A DNA stretch of 44,210 nt from positions 1-44,210 of the forward strand of contig JAVECW010000129.1 in assembly GCA_030841285.1 (NCBI GenBank). The letters run 5' to 3'. The notes below the pieces were generated by a model. The model was not told where the DNA came from, ran no database searches, and was given only the letters and a program-made list of their open reading frames with translations. The stretch is from Microbacteriaceae bacterium (GTDB lineage Bacteria > Actinomycetota > Actinomycetes > Actinomycetales > Microbacteriaceae). Position 1 is the first letter of the stretch. Every line of letters starts with the position of its first letter. A program made the position numbers and the translations under genes. Positions 1 to 7,116 of this stretch are shown piece after piece.

Positions 1-791
1 CGGCAAACGTGCTCCTCGCGCCCTCGGAGCTCCCCGACCGGGACTATCACGCGAAGCTCGCCGACTTCGGGATCGCCCACCTCATCGACACGTCCCGCCT
101 GACCGCCGTCGGCACGGTCATCGGCACGGCCAGCTATCTCAGCCCCGAGCAGGCGCTCGGCCGCACCGTCGGCCCGGCCACCGACATCTACGCGCTCGGG
201 TTGGTCGTCCTCGAGGCCATGACGGGGCGCAAGGCCTTCGACGGCTCCAGCGTCGAGTCCGTGCATGCCCGCCTGAACAGCGACCCGGAAATCCCGGCGG
301 ATGCCGGCGACGGATGGCGCGCGCTGCTGGCCTCGATGACGGCCCGCGAGCCGATGCTGCGGGCATCCGCGATGGAGGTCGCCGTCACGGCTCGTGAACT
401 CGCGACGAACCAGGCGGAGACCCAAACGCGGACCCAGGACACGGTGGCATTTGCCGAGCTCCTGGAGCCTACGAAGCGGTACCCGGCGGCGACGACACGA
501 GCGACCGCGGTATCGGCAGCGGGATCGGCAGCGACGACCGCGGCGACGGCCGTCCTCGGCGCGGAGCCCAGCGCTGTCGCGGCGTCTCCGCAGCAGCACG
601 CACCCCGGAAGGCGCGGTCGAAGACCTGGCTCGTGGCATCCGGACTGGTTGTCGTCGCGATCGTCGGGCTGGCCGTCTGGCTCATCCCGCTCGTGACCGC
701 CACGCCGACGTCTGCGCCGACGCCGTACCCCTCCGTCTCCGGCGTGCTCGGCACCCATCTCAAGCAACTGCAGGAAAGCGTGACGCCATGA
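1..791 (+). CDS. Ser/Thr protein kinase with C-terminal membrane anchor, 3' part
   Basis: This is the C-terminal part of a Hanks-type Ser/Thr kinase; the 5' part lies before the window. The reading frame is open from base 3 and begins inside the catalytic loop (ANVLLA, the end of HRDxKPxN). It continues with the DFG motif (KLADFGIAHL), an activation segment, YLSPEQAL in place of APE, and the subdomain IX aspartate (TDIYALG). A roughly 100-residue Ala/Thr-rich juxtamembrane linker precedes one transmembrane helix (WLVASGLVVVAIVGLAVWLI) and a short extracellular tail. There are no PASTA repeats after the membrane helix, so it is not a canonical PknB. The stop overlaps the start of the following lipoprotein gene (ATGA), which suggests the two are co-translated and may work together at the membrane. 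The kinase identity is clear; its substrates are unknown. Confidence 0.93.
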   Translation, partial: ANVLLAPSELPDRDYHAKLADFGIAHLIDTSRLTAVGTVIGTASYLSPEQALGRTVGPATDIYALGLVVLEAMTGRKAFDGSSVESVHARLNSDPEIPADAGDGWRALLASMTAREPMLRASAMEVAVTARELATNQAETQTRTQDTVAFAELLEPTKRYPAATTRATAVSAAGSAATTAATAVLGAEPSAVAASPQQHAPRKARSKTWLVASGLVVVAIVGLAVWLIPLVTATPTSAPTPYPSVSGVLGTHLKQLQESVTP

Positions 792-1192
792 GAACTCTCT
801 CCGCCCGCCTCGTCGCCGTCGGAGCGGCATGCCTCCTCGGCGTCGCGGCATTGACGGGATGCACCCAGACGGCCTCCGACCTCAGCGCGTCGACCGCGAG
901 CACCCTGCAGGCCTCCGTGCGTGCGGTCACCGCCGCTTCAGCGGCAGGCGACGTCGCGGCGGCCTCGACCGCTCTCGATCAGCTCCAGGCGCAGCTCCTG
1001 GATGCGAGCGCAAGCGGCCAGCTGAGCGCGGATCGAAGCACCCGGATCCAGGCGTCGATCGACCTCGTGCGCGCCGACCTCGTGGCGGCAACGCCCCCGA
1101 CGCCCGTCCCGACGGTGACCGTTACGCCGACTCCCAGCCCGACCCCGACCAAGGGCACCGACCGGAAGCACGACAAGGGAAACAACGACTAA
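788..1192 (+). CDS. small Thr/Pro-tailed lipoprotein of unknown function
   Basis: This encodes a 134-residue putative lipoprotein. An n-region with two Arg residues is followed by a hydrophobic stretch and a lipobox (ALTGC, Cys about 25), predicting signal peptidase II cleavage and lipid anchoring. The mature part is an Ala/Ser-rich, probably helical segment ([18 protein letters not shown]), followed by a Pro/Thr wall-spanning type tail ([15 protein letters not shown]) and a charged end. The ATG overlaps the stop of the upstream membrane kinase by 4 nt, so it is probably translated with it and could be its extracytoplasmic partner; that is inference. The stop overlaps the converging dxr stop by 4 nt. 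I do not recognise a named family. Confidence 0.85.
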   Translation: MRTLSARLVAVGAACLLGVAALTGCTQTASDLSASTASTLQASVRAVTAASAAGDVAAASTALDQLQAQLLDASASGQLSADRSTRIQASIDLVRADLVAATPPTPVPTVTVTPTPSPTPTKGTDRKHDKGNND

Positions 1193-2280
1193 CGCAGCGA
1201 CGACGCGGAGATCAGCCGATCTGCTTCGCTGCGCGCCCAGTCTTCAGCGGCGGCGAGTGATTCGCGGCTGAGCGCGCCGTCCTGGCGGTGGGCGTCGACC
1301 ACCCGCTCGATCGTCTCGACGATGTCGAGGTAGCCGATCCGTCCGGCATGGAAGGCCGCGACGGCCTGCTCATTGGCGGCGTTGAAGACGGCCGGATACG
1401 TTCCGCCGGCAACGCCGACGCGTTTGGCGAGGCCGACCGCAGGAAACGCCTCGTCATCGAGCGGTTCGAAGGTCCAGCTGAGCGCTCGCGTCCAGTCCAG
1501 CGGCATACCGACGCCCGGCACGCGGTTCGGCCAGTCCAGGCCGAGCGATATCGGCAGGCGCATGTCGGGCGGCGACGCCTGCGCGATGGTCGAACCATCC
1601 GTGAACTCCACCATCGAGTGAATGACCGACTGTGGATGCACGGTGACCTCGATACGCTCATACGGCACGTCGAACAACAGGTGCGCCTCGATCACCTCGA
1701 GGCCCTTGTTGACGAGAGTCGACGAGTTGGTCGTGACGACGAGCCCCATGTCCCAGGTCGGGTGGGCGAGCGCCTCGCTCGGGGTGACGTCGCGCAGCGA
1801 CTCGCGCGTCCGGCCACGGAACGGACCGCCGGATGCCGTCAGCACGAGCCTGCTCACCTCCGCCGGTGTGCCGGAGCGAAGCGCTTGGGCGAGCGCCGAG
1901 TGCTCGGAGTCGACCGGCACGATCTGGCCCGGCGCGGCCATCCGCTTGACGAGGTCTCCCCCGACGATCAGCGACTCCTTGTTCGCGAGCGCGAGCGTTC
2001 GGCCGGTTTCCAGCGCGGCGAGCGTCGGACCGAGGCCGACCGATCCGGTGATCCCGTTGAGGACGACATCGGCGTCGACGGAGCGCACGAGGCGCTCCGC
2101 GTCATCCGCGCCGAGTGCGGTCTCGGTTACCCCGAATTCGGCCGCCTGCTGCGCGAGCTGAGTGGCGTGCGTTCCCGCCGCGAGCCCGACAACCGTGAAG
2201 CGTTCAGGGTTGGCCCTGATCACGTCGAGGGCTTGCGTGCCGATCGAACCGGTCGAACCGAGAATTACTACCCTGCGCAC
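1189..2280 (-). CDS. dxr: 1-deoxy-D-xylulose-5-phosphate reductoisomerase
   Basis: Dxr (IspC) converts 1-deoxy-D-xylulose 5-phosphate to 2-C-methyl-D-erythritol 4-phosphate with NADPH, the first committed step of the MEP isoprenoid pathway, in the cytosol. The 363-residue product begins with the NADPH-binding [14 protein letters not shown] and has NKESLIVGG, the metal/substrate motif [25 protein letters not shown] and [12 protein letters not shown], all hallmarks of the family. Length is slightly under the usual 380-400. The GTG start is the only one that keeps the Rossmann motif at the N-terminus. The gene lies 22 nt downstream of the FKBP gene on the same strand, so the two are probably co-transcribed. 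In many actinobacteria dxr is followed by the rseP-type protease and ispG; here a convergent lipoprotein gene follows instead. Confidence 0.97.
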   Translation of the reverse strand: MRRVVILGSTGSIGTQALDVIRANPERFTVVGLAAGTHATQLAQQAAEFGVTETALGADDAERLVRSVDADVVLNGITGSVGLGPTLAALETGRTLALANKESLIVGGDLVKRMAAPGQIVPVDSEHSALAQALRSGTPAEVSRLVLTASGGPFRGRTRESLRDVTPSEALAHPTWDMGLVVTTNSSTLVNKGLEVIEAHLLFDVPYERIEVTVHPQSVIHSMVEFTDGSTIAQASPPDMRLPISLGLDWPNRVPGVGMPLDWTRALSWTFEPLDDEAFPAVGLAKRVGVAGGTYPAVFNAANEQAVAAFHAGRIGYLDIVETIERVVDAHRQDGALSRESLAAAEDWARSEADRLISASSLR

Positions 2281-2302
2281 AAGGCAATGCTATGGGAGGC
2301 GG

Positions 2303-3271
2303 TTACCGGCTTGTCGCGAGAATGTCGACGACGAAGACCAGGGTGTCTGTGCCCTTGATCCCGGCGGTGCTGTTGCCAGCCGTGCCGTAACCGTCGGCGG
2401 GCGGGATGACCGCGATGACCTGCGACCCGACCTTCTGGCCGACGAGCGCTTTCGAGAAGCCGGGCACGACGCCGGTTGTCTGGAACGACGCGATGCTACG
2501 GCCCCAACTCTGGTCGAAGACCTTGCCCGTGCTCCAGATCGAGCCCTGGTACTGGACCGTCACGGTGTCACCCGCCTGCACGGTCGTGCCACTGCCCTGC
2601 TTGAGCACGGCGATCTGGGTCGTGGTCGGCGGCGTGGACTTCGGAATGGTCACTGTCGGCTTGCCCGTCGAATCGAGCTTGACGGTGGGGAATCCCGGAG
2701 TCGGCGCAACGGGCTTGCCGTTCGCGCGGGTCGGGACGATGTCGATGATGTCGGTCACGAAGACGACGGAGTCTGTCGTCTTGAGGCCCAGGCTCGTCGG
2801 ATCCGCGTTGCCGAATGCGGTCTTGACGTTCGCCGTGGTGACGATGCGGGATCCGACCGGGACGCACTCGATCGCGCGCACGAGGCCGGGGATGAACTGC
2901 GTGTCGTCGACCGTAACGGGGATCGCCGCGGTCGTGAAGCCGTTCGACGTCAGCTCCTTGCCGGTCGTGCCGTTGTATGCGACGAGGGCGATGTCAACGG
3001 TGCTCGCCGGCGCGACCTTCTTGCCCTTGCCCGTGATGACGAGCGTGCGCTGCGTCGTTGTCGCCTTGAGCGGCGACGCGAAGGTCACCGTCGGCTTGGC
3101 GTGGAAGGCACCGGACACCTTGACGGAGTTCGACGTCGAACCCGATGGCGTGTTCGCGCAGGCCGCTGCCGTGCTCGTCGACGTCGAACCGGTCGGCGAG
3201 GAGGCGGAACTGCAGGCTGCGAGAGCCAGCACGGCGCCAACGGCAAGAGTGATGAGAAGGGGTTTGCGCAC
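2303..3271 (-). CDS. lipoprotein FKBP-type peptidyl-prolyl cis-trans isomerase (two FKBP-like domains)
   Basis: This is a predicted extracytoplasmic prolyl isomerase of 322 residues that would assist folding of exported proteins. A lipobox (LALAAC) follows a short basic n-region, giving a lipid anchor. Two FKBP-like domains follow. The first (about residues 60-190) is divergent (FIPGLVRAIECVPVGSRI, VVFVTDII). The second (about 220-320) is canonical, with VTVQYQGSIWSTGKVFDQSW, VPGFSKALVGQKVGSQVIAV, PPADGYG and TLVFVVDIL. I chose the GTG at 3271 because it gives a normal lipoprotein signal peptide; the frame stays open further upstream to 3352 with no plausible signal. The gene is divergent from gabT and precedes dxr by 22 nt. 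Confidence 0.92.
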   Translation of the reverse strand: MRKPLLITLAVGAVLALAACSSASSPTGSTSTSTAAACANTPSGSTSNSVKVSGAFHAKPTVTFASPLKATTTQRTLVITGKGKKVAPASTVDIALVAYNGTTGKELTSNGFTTAAIPVTVDDTQFIPGLVRAIECVPVGSRIVTTANVKTAFGNADPTSLGLKTTDSVVFVTDIIDIVPTRANGKPVAPTPGFPTVKLDSTGKPTVTIPKSTPPTTTQIAVLKQGSGTTVQAGDTVTVQYQGSIWSTGKVFDQSWGRSIASFQTTGVVPGFSKALVGQKVGSQVIAVIPPADGYGTAGNSTAGIKGTDTLVFVVDILATSR

Positions 3272-3353
3272 GACGCCACTTTCACGGAGGGGAGCAGAAA
3301 CTCCCAGTCTGCCCCATGATCCTTGGGTCAAGCTGACAGGTAGGCTTCGCACC

Positions 3354-3359
3354 TACGAT
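3354..3359 (+). promoter_or_regulatory. putative -10 element of a leaderless gabT promoter
   Basis: TACGAT fits the actinobacterial -10 consensus TAnnnT and ends 7 nt before the ATG at 3367. A CTGACA that could serve as -35 lies 15 nt upstream. Transcription would then start at or next to the start codon, and no Shine-Dalgarno sequence is visible. A short inverted repeat (GTAGG, 7 nt, CCTAC) overlaps the spacer and could be an operator. Sequence match only. Confidence 0.4.
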
Positions 3360-3366
3360 GGTCGGT

Positions 3367-4704
3367 ATGACTCGCGATTTCTCCGTTCCACAGGCACGCA
3401 ACCTGGTCACGGCCCTGCCTGGCCCCCGCTCCATCGCCCTGCAGGAGCGTCGCGTTGCATCCGTGAGCCGCGGCGCCGGCACGCTCGCGAACATCTACAT
3501 GGAGCGAGGCTCCGGCGCGATCCTGGTCGATGTCGACGGCAACCAGCTCATCGACCTGGGCTGCGGGATCGGCGTGACGACCATCGGGCACGCACACCCG
3601 GATGTCGCCGCCGCGGCCGCCGAACAAGCCGCGAAACTCACCCACACGCTGTTCACCGTCACCCCATACGAGAACTACGTGCGGGTCGCCGAGAAGCTCG
3701 CGGAAGTCACCCCCGGCGACTTCGAGAAGCGCTCGATCCTCGTCAACTCGGGCGCGGAAGCGGTCGAGAACGCGGTCAAGATCGCCCGCAAGTACACGGG
3801 CAGGCGGGCGATCGCATCCCTCGACCACGCCTTTCACGGTCGCACGAACCTGACCATGGCCATGACGTACCGGCCGTGGCCGGAGAGAAGCGGCATGGGC
3901 CCGTTCCCGGGTGAGATCTACAGCCTGCCGATCAGCTATCCGTTCCGTGACCCGGAGGGCATGACCGGCGAGGAGGCCGCGGAGCGCACGATCGACTACA
4001 TCAACACGCACATCGGCGCGACGGAGCTCGCTGCGCTCTTCGTCGAGCCCATCCAGGGTGACGGCGGCGTCATCATTCCCGCGCCCGGCTACTACAAGCG
4101 CCTCTCCGAGTTCTGCGCGCAGAACGGCATCGTCTTCGTCTCCGACGAGATCCAGGCCGGCTTCGCCCGCACGGGCACGTGGTACGCCATCGAGCACCAT
4201 GGCGTCGTACCTGACCTCGTTACGAGCGCCAAGGGCATCGCCGGCGGTTTCCCGCTGGCCGCCGTCACCGGACGCGCCGAGATCATGGATGCCGTGCAAC
4301 CGGGCGGCATCGGCGGCACTTTCGGCGGCAACCCGGTCTCGACCGCGGCGGCGCTCGCCGTATTCGACGTGATCGAGCGCGAGGGCCTGCTCGCCGAGGC
4401 CCAGCGCGTGGAGAAAGCGCTCTGGGCACGCATCGGTGACTGGGCGGAACGCTTCCCCGTGGTCGGCGATGTGCGCGGCAAGGGCGCGATGTTCGGCGTC
4501 GAGCTCGTGCACCCTGGCACGAAGAAGCAGAACCCTGAGGCGCTGCGCGCCGTACTTCTGCACGCCACGAGCAATGGCGTAATCCCGCTCGACGCCGGCA
4601 GCTGGGACAGCGTCCTGCGCATCATGCCGTCTGTGGTCATCAGCGAGGAGCTCATCGACGATGCGGCGAGCGTCATCGAGGAAGCGCTCGCGACCCTCGG
4701 TTGA
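3367..4704 (+). CDS. gabT: 4-aminobutyrate aminotransferase (first copy)
   Basis: This is a PLP-dependent class III aminotransferase that moves the amino group of GABA to 2-oxoglutarate, giving succinate semialdehyde. The 445-residue product has the typical N-terminus (RNLVTALPGPRS), the cofactor-phosphate segment SGAEAVENAVKIARKYTGR, the PLP-ring motif DEIQAGFARTG and the Schiff-base lysine in SAKGIAGGFPLAA (K289). GGTFGGNPV and GDVRGKGAM are also GABA-transaminase signatures. An upstream in-frame ATG exists at 3358, but the ATG at 3367 lies 7 nt after a TACGAT -10, so a leaderless start there is preferred. A close paralogue lies at 7117. The stop overlaps a possible TTG start of the next gene. 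The role fits the putrescine/GABA genes elsewhere in the window. The physiological substrate could also be a related omega-amino acid. Confidence 0.93.
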   Translation: MTRDFSVPQARNLVTALPGPRSIALQERRVASVSRGAGTLANIYMERGSGAILVDVDGNQLIDLGCGIGVTTIGHAHPDVAAAAAEQAAKLTHTLFTVTPYENYVRVAEKLAEVTPGDFEKRSILVNSGAEAVENAVKIARKYTGRRAIASLDHAFHGRTNLTMAMTYRPWPERSGMGPFPGEIYSLPISYPFRDPEGMTGEEAAERTIDYINTHIGATELAALFVEPIQGDGGVIIPAPGYYKRLSEFCAQNGIVFVSDEIQAGFARTGTWYAIEHHGVVPDLVTSAKGIAGGFPLAAVTGRAEIMDAVQPGGIGGTFGGNPVSTAAALAVFDVIEREGLLAEAQRVEKALWARIGDWAERFPVVGDVRGKGAMFGVELVHPGTKKQNPEALRAVLLHATSNGVIPLDAGSWDSVLRIMPSVVISEELIDDAASVIEEALATLG

Positions 4705-5627
4705 CCAGGTCGGTGAAACGGATTCGGTCGACCGCGACCCCGCCGGCGACTTCTCGTGGCATGTGGCCGCGCGCGGCCGCACTCATGCTGGCCATCGTGA
4801 TGGCCGCATCCGTCGGCATTGGCGTCGGCGCTGCTGCACCGGCCAACGCCGCGACCACATCGTTCGACCCTGGCCAGATCATCAGCGACGACAGCTTCTT
4901 CAACTACCAGTCGATGTCGGCCACGGACGTGCAGGGATTCCTCCAGACCCTCACGTGCATCCCGCGCGATAGCTCGCCATGCCTGGTCGACTACCGGCAG
5001 AACACGACGACCAAAGCCGCCGCGCCCGGTCATTGCTCCCGGCTGGTCGGGCAGAAGAACGAACGGGCGAGCCATATCATCTGGCGGGTCGCCCAGGCCT
5101 GCAAGATCAGCCCACGTGTGCTGCTTGTCCTCCTGCAGAAGGAACAGTCGCTGCTCACGTCACCGCAGGCATCCGGCTACCAGAAGGCGACCGGATACGC
5201 CTGCCCTGACACTGCAGCCTGCGACGCCAAGTACTTCGGGTTCTTCAACCAGGTCTACAGCGCGGCCTGGCAGTTCAGGGAGTACACGTTGCACCCGACC
5301 GACTGGCGGTACCACATCGGCAAGGTCGCCATCCAGTACAGTCCGAATTCCACCTGCGGATCGACAGTCGTGAGTGTCGAGAACCAGGCGACGGCCGACC
5401 TCTACAACTACACGCCGTACCAGCCCAACCCGTATACGGTTGCCAATCCGCGTGGGGCGGTGCAGCCGTGCTCGACCTACGGCAACCTCAATTTCTCGCG
5501 GATCTATACGTCGTGGTTCGGTTCACCGCTCGACGTGCGCTTCTCCGGCTGGCTACCCGAGTGCCTCAACTTCGTCGGTGGGCACGATTGCCCGCCTGCG
5601 CCGTCGACATTCGAGGCACGCCCCTGA
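4701..5627 (+). CDS. secreted actinobacterial 'hemagglutinin'-annotated protein, lysozyme-like candidate
   Basis: This is an exported protein of about 308 residues from a family widespread in actinobacteria, usually annotated as hemagglutinin or hypothetical. A signal peptide (hydrophobic ALMLAIVMAASVGIGVGA, cleavage near ANA-ATT) precedes the family hallmark FDPGQIISDDSFF. The central segment ISPRVLLVLLQKEQSLLT holds a conserved Glu in a helix that recalls lytic-transglycosylase-like folds. Then come GYACPDT, FGFFNQVYSAAWQF, the aromatic NYTPYQPNPYT and the terminal YTSWFGSP. Several Cys pairs suggest disulfides. The start is uncertain: TTG at 4701 overlaps the gabT stop; GTG 4713 and ATG 4761 are alternatives, none with a good ribosome-binding site. 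The function is unproven; peptidoglycan binding or cleavage is an inference from the helix motif. Confidence 0.8.
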   Translation: MTRSVKRIRSTATPPATSRGMWPRAAALMLAIVMAASVGIGVGAAAPANAATTSFDPGQIISDDSFFNYQSMSATDVQGFLQTLTCIPRDSSPCLVDYRQNTTTKAAAPGHCSRLVGQKNERASHIIWRVAQACKISPRVLLVLLQKEQSLLTSPQASGYQKATGYACPDTAACDAKYFGFFNQVYSAAWQFREYTLHPTDWRYHIGKVAIQYSPNSTCGSTVVSVENQATADLYNYTPYQPNPYTVANPRGAVQPCSTYGNLNFSRIYTSWFGSPLDVRFSGWLPECLNFVGGHDCPPAPSTFEARP

Positions 5628-5684
5628 TCGCCGAGCCGCGAACCGAGCCTCGATCCCATGCCGCGGATGGCATGCATCTCTCGC

Positions 5685-5690
5685 TAGTGT
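5685..5690 (+). promoter_or_regulatory. putative -10 element of the acyltransferase gene
   Basis: TAGTGT matches TAnnnT and is followed by exactly 6 nt and then the GTG at 5697, the spacing expected for a leaderless transcript. No clear -35 is visible. The competing reading is a short-leader mRNA translated from GTG 5715. Confidence 0.35.
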
Positions 5691-5696
5691 CGGTCA

Positions 5697-6473
5697 GTGA
5701 GGGATAGGGGCGCGGTGACGGATACGGACCGAAGCGAGAAGGCGGAGGCGCGCCGGCCTGGCTTCCTGTACCTGCTCGGTCGGGCAGGCATCGCGCCGGT
5801 GGCGCGCATCCTCTACCGCCCCACCGTGGTCGGGCGGAGGAACGTCCCGAAAAGCGGCGCTGTCATCCTCGCGAGCAACCACCTGTCGTTCATCGACAGT
5901 CTGGTCATCCCACTCGTCGCACCTCGCCGCGTGCAGTTCCTCGCCAAGTCCCACTACTTCACGGGAACCGGGTTCCGCGGCTGGCTGTCCCGGTCCTTCT
6001 TCAGCGCGATCGGCGCTGTCGGAGTGGAGCGCGGCGCCGGCCAAGCCGCGCAGGAGGCCCTTGACCAGAGCAAGCGCATCCTCGACACCGGTGCCGCATT
6101 CGCGCTCTATCCGGAGGGCACGCGCTCCCTCGACGGGAGGCTGTACAAAGGGAGGACCGGCGTCGCCTGGCTCGCCTTGACGACCGGAGCGCCCGTGGTT
6201 CCCGTCGGGCTCATCGGGACGAATGAACTCCAACCCGTCGGCGCGCGTTTCCCGCGCATCCGCCCGGTTACCGTCCGTTTCGGCACGCCCATCGACCTCC
6301 GCCGCCACGGCAGCGCGGAGTCCGGGAAGGCCAGGCGACTCGCGACAGACGAGATCATGGCGGCGATTCACGCTCTCTCCGGGCAGGAACTCGCCAATGA
6401 GTACAACGAAGCGCCGCCGACCAACACGGTCGAGCGCGTCAGGCGCGCCATCCTGCGTCCGGAGCGGCGCTAG
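5697..6473 (+). CDS. 1-acyl-sn-glycerol-3-phosphate acyltransferase (PlsC family)
   Basis: This is a membrane-associated lysophospholipid acyltransferase, predicted to add an acyl chain to lysophosphatidate in phospholipid synthesis. The 258-residue product has the catalytic NHLSFIDS box (HX4D, H62 and D67), the second block around FLAKSHYF, and the glycerol-phosphate binding block YPEGTRSLDG followed by GRTGVAWLAL and PVVPVGLIG. This order of blocks is diagnostic of the PlsC/AGPAT superfamily. The C-terminal 30 residues are basic. The start is ambiguous: GTG 5697 is 6 nt after a -10-like TAGTGT (leaderless), while GTG 5715 follows a GGATAGGGG that could act as Shine-Dalgarno. Actinobacteria carry several such paralogues, so the exact acceptor is not certain. 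Confidence 0.92.
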   Translation: MRDRGAVTDTDRSEKAEARRPGFLYLLGRAGIAPVARILYRPTVVGRRNVPKSGAVILASNHLSFIDSLVIPLVAPRRVQFLAKSHYFTGTGFRGWLSRSFFSAIGAVGVERGAGQAAQEALDQSKRILDTGAAFALYPEGTRSLDGRLYKGRTGVAWLALTTGAPVVPVGLIGTNELQPVGARFPRIRPVTVRFGTPIDLRRHGSAESGKARRLATDEIMAAIHALSGQELANEYNEAPPTNTVERVRRAILRPERR

Positions 6474-6498
6474 GCCGACCAGAGTTGCCGCTCAGGCG

Positions 6499-6545
6499 GA
6501 TAGTGCTCGTTCCGCCGGGCACTCTCCGCCGCAACGGGCACTATC
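6499..6545. terminator. hairpin between converging acyltransferase and osmC-type genes
   Basis: Two 20-nt arms (6499-6518 and 6526-6545) are complementary at 17 of 20 positions around a 7-nt loop; the outer eight pairs (GATAGTGC/GCACTATC) are perfect. The hairpin lies between the ends of two convergent genes, where a bidirectional terminator is expected. No T-tract follows on either strand, as is common in high-GC actinobacteria. Confidence 0.55.
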
Positions 6546-6550
6546 GCAGG

Positions 6551-7024
6551 TCAGACGAGCGCGAACGCTTCCGGATCGTGCCTGACAGGGAAGTTCACCG
6601 ACGAGGCGATGAAGCACTTCAGGCTCGCCTCGTGATGCAGCGAGTTGGCCAACTCGACCATCGACGGCTCGAGGACCGTGACGCGAGGACTCAGGGTTGC
6701 GCTCGTGAAGTGTCCCCCGCCATCCCGCGTCTGCTCCATGACGCCCGTCGCGGCATCCGTGTACCCGACGACGACGACGCCGTGCTCGACGGCAACGTGC
6801 AGGTAGCTCAGCATGTGGCACTGGCTGAGGGCCGCGAGCAGCAGCTCCTCCGGATTCCACCTGTCGACGTCGCCGAAGAATGTGCGGTCCGCTGATCCGT
6901 CGATAGGATGCTTCCCCTCGGCTGAAACGACGTGGTCGCGGCCGTACGCGCGATAGCCGCTCGTGCCGCTCCCCCGATTTCCGGTCCACTCCGTGCTCAC
7001 CGCGTAGTGGTGCTCGTGGTTCAT
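6551..7024 (-). CDS. OsmC family peroxiredoxin-like protein
   Basis: This cytosolic OsmC/Ohr-fold protein of 157 residues is expected to reduce organic hydroperoxides with thiols. It has both reactive cysteines, C69 in LAALSQCHMLSYL and C137 in ASLKCFIASSVNFPV, and the conserved NPEELLLAALSQC and TSATLSPRV stretches. The sequence resembles the OsmC/YhfA-like branch more than true Ohr. The ATG at 7024 has a strong Shine-Dalgarno (GAAGGAG, 6 nt upstream); a longer frame to 7045 is less likely. It is divergent from the second gabT and converges on the acyltransferase. The substrate is not known. Confidence 0.9.
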   Translation of the reverse strand: MNHEHHYAVSTEWTGNRGSGTSGYRAYGRDHVVSAEGKHPIDGSADRTFFGDVDRWNPEELLLAALSQCHMLSYLHVAVEHGVVVVGYTDAATGVMEQTRDGGGHFTSATLSPRVTVLEPSMVELANSLHHEASLKCFIASSVNFPVRHDPEAFALV

Positions 7025-7090
7025 GGTCGCTCCTTCGGAATACATCGTTCCCGTCCCGATTCTCGCAGCGTTTAAGCGGCGGTCGCGTGC

Positions 7091-7116
7091 GATCCCGGCG
7101 ATAAACTGTCGGGATC
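7091..7116 (+). promoter_or_regulatory. inverted repeat and -10 immediately upstream of gabT copy 2
   Basis: A perfect 7-bp inverted repeat (GATCCCG at 7091-7097, CGGGATC at 7110-7116) with a 12-nt spacer abuts the ATG at 7117. The spacer contains TAAACT (7102-7107), a TAnnnT -10 candidate, so a repressor bound here would cover the promoter. The transcript would have a leader of only two or three bases. Confidence 0.4.

Noticed and set aside
1189-1192. 4-nt overlap of the convergent lipoprotein and dxr stops as regulatory antisense overlap
   Set aside because: CTAA shared by two stop codons is common in compact genomes and gives no specific signal.
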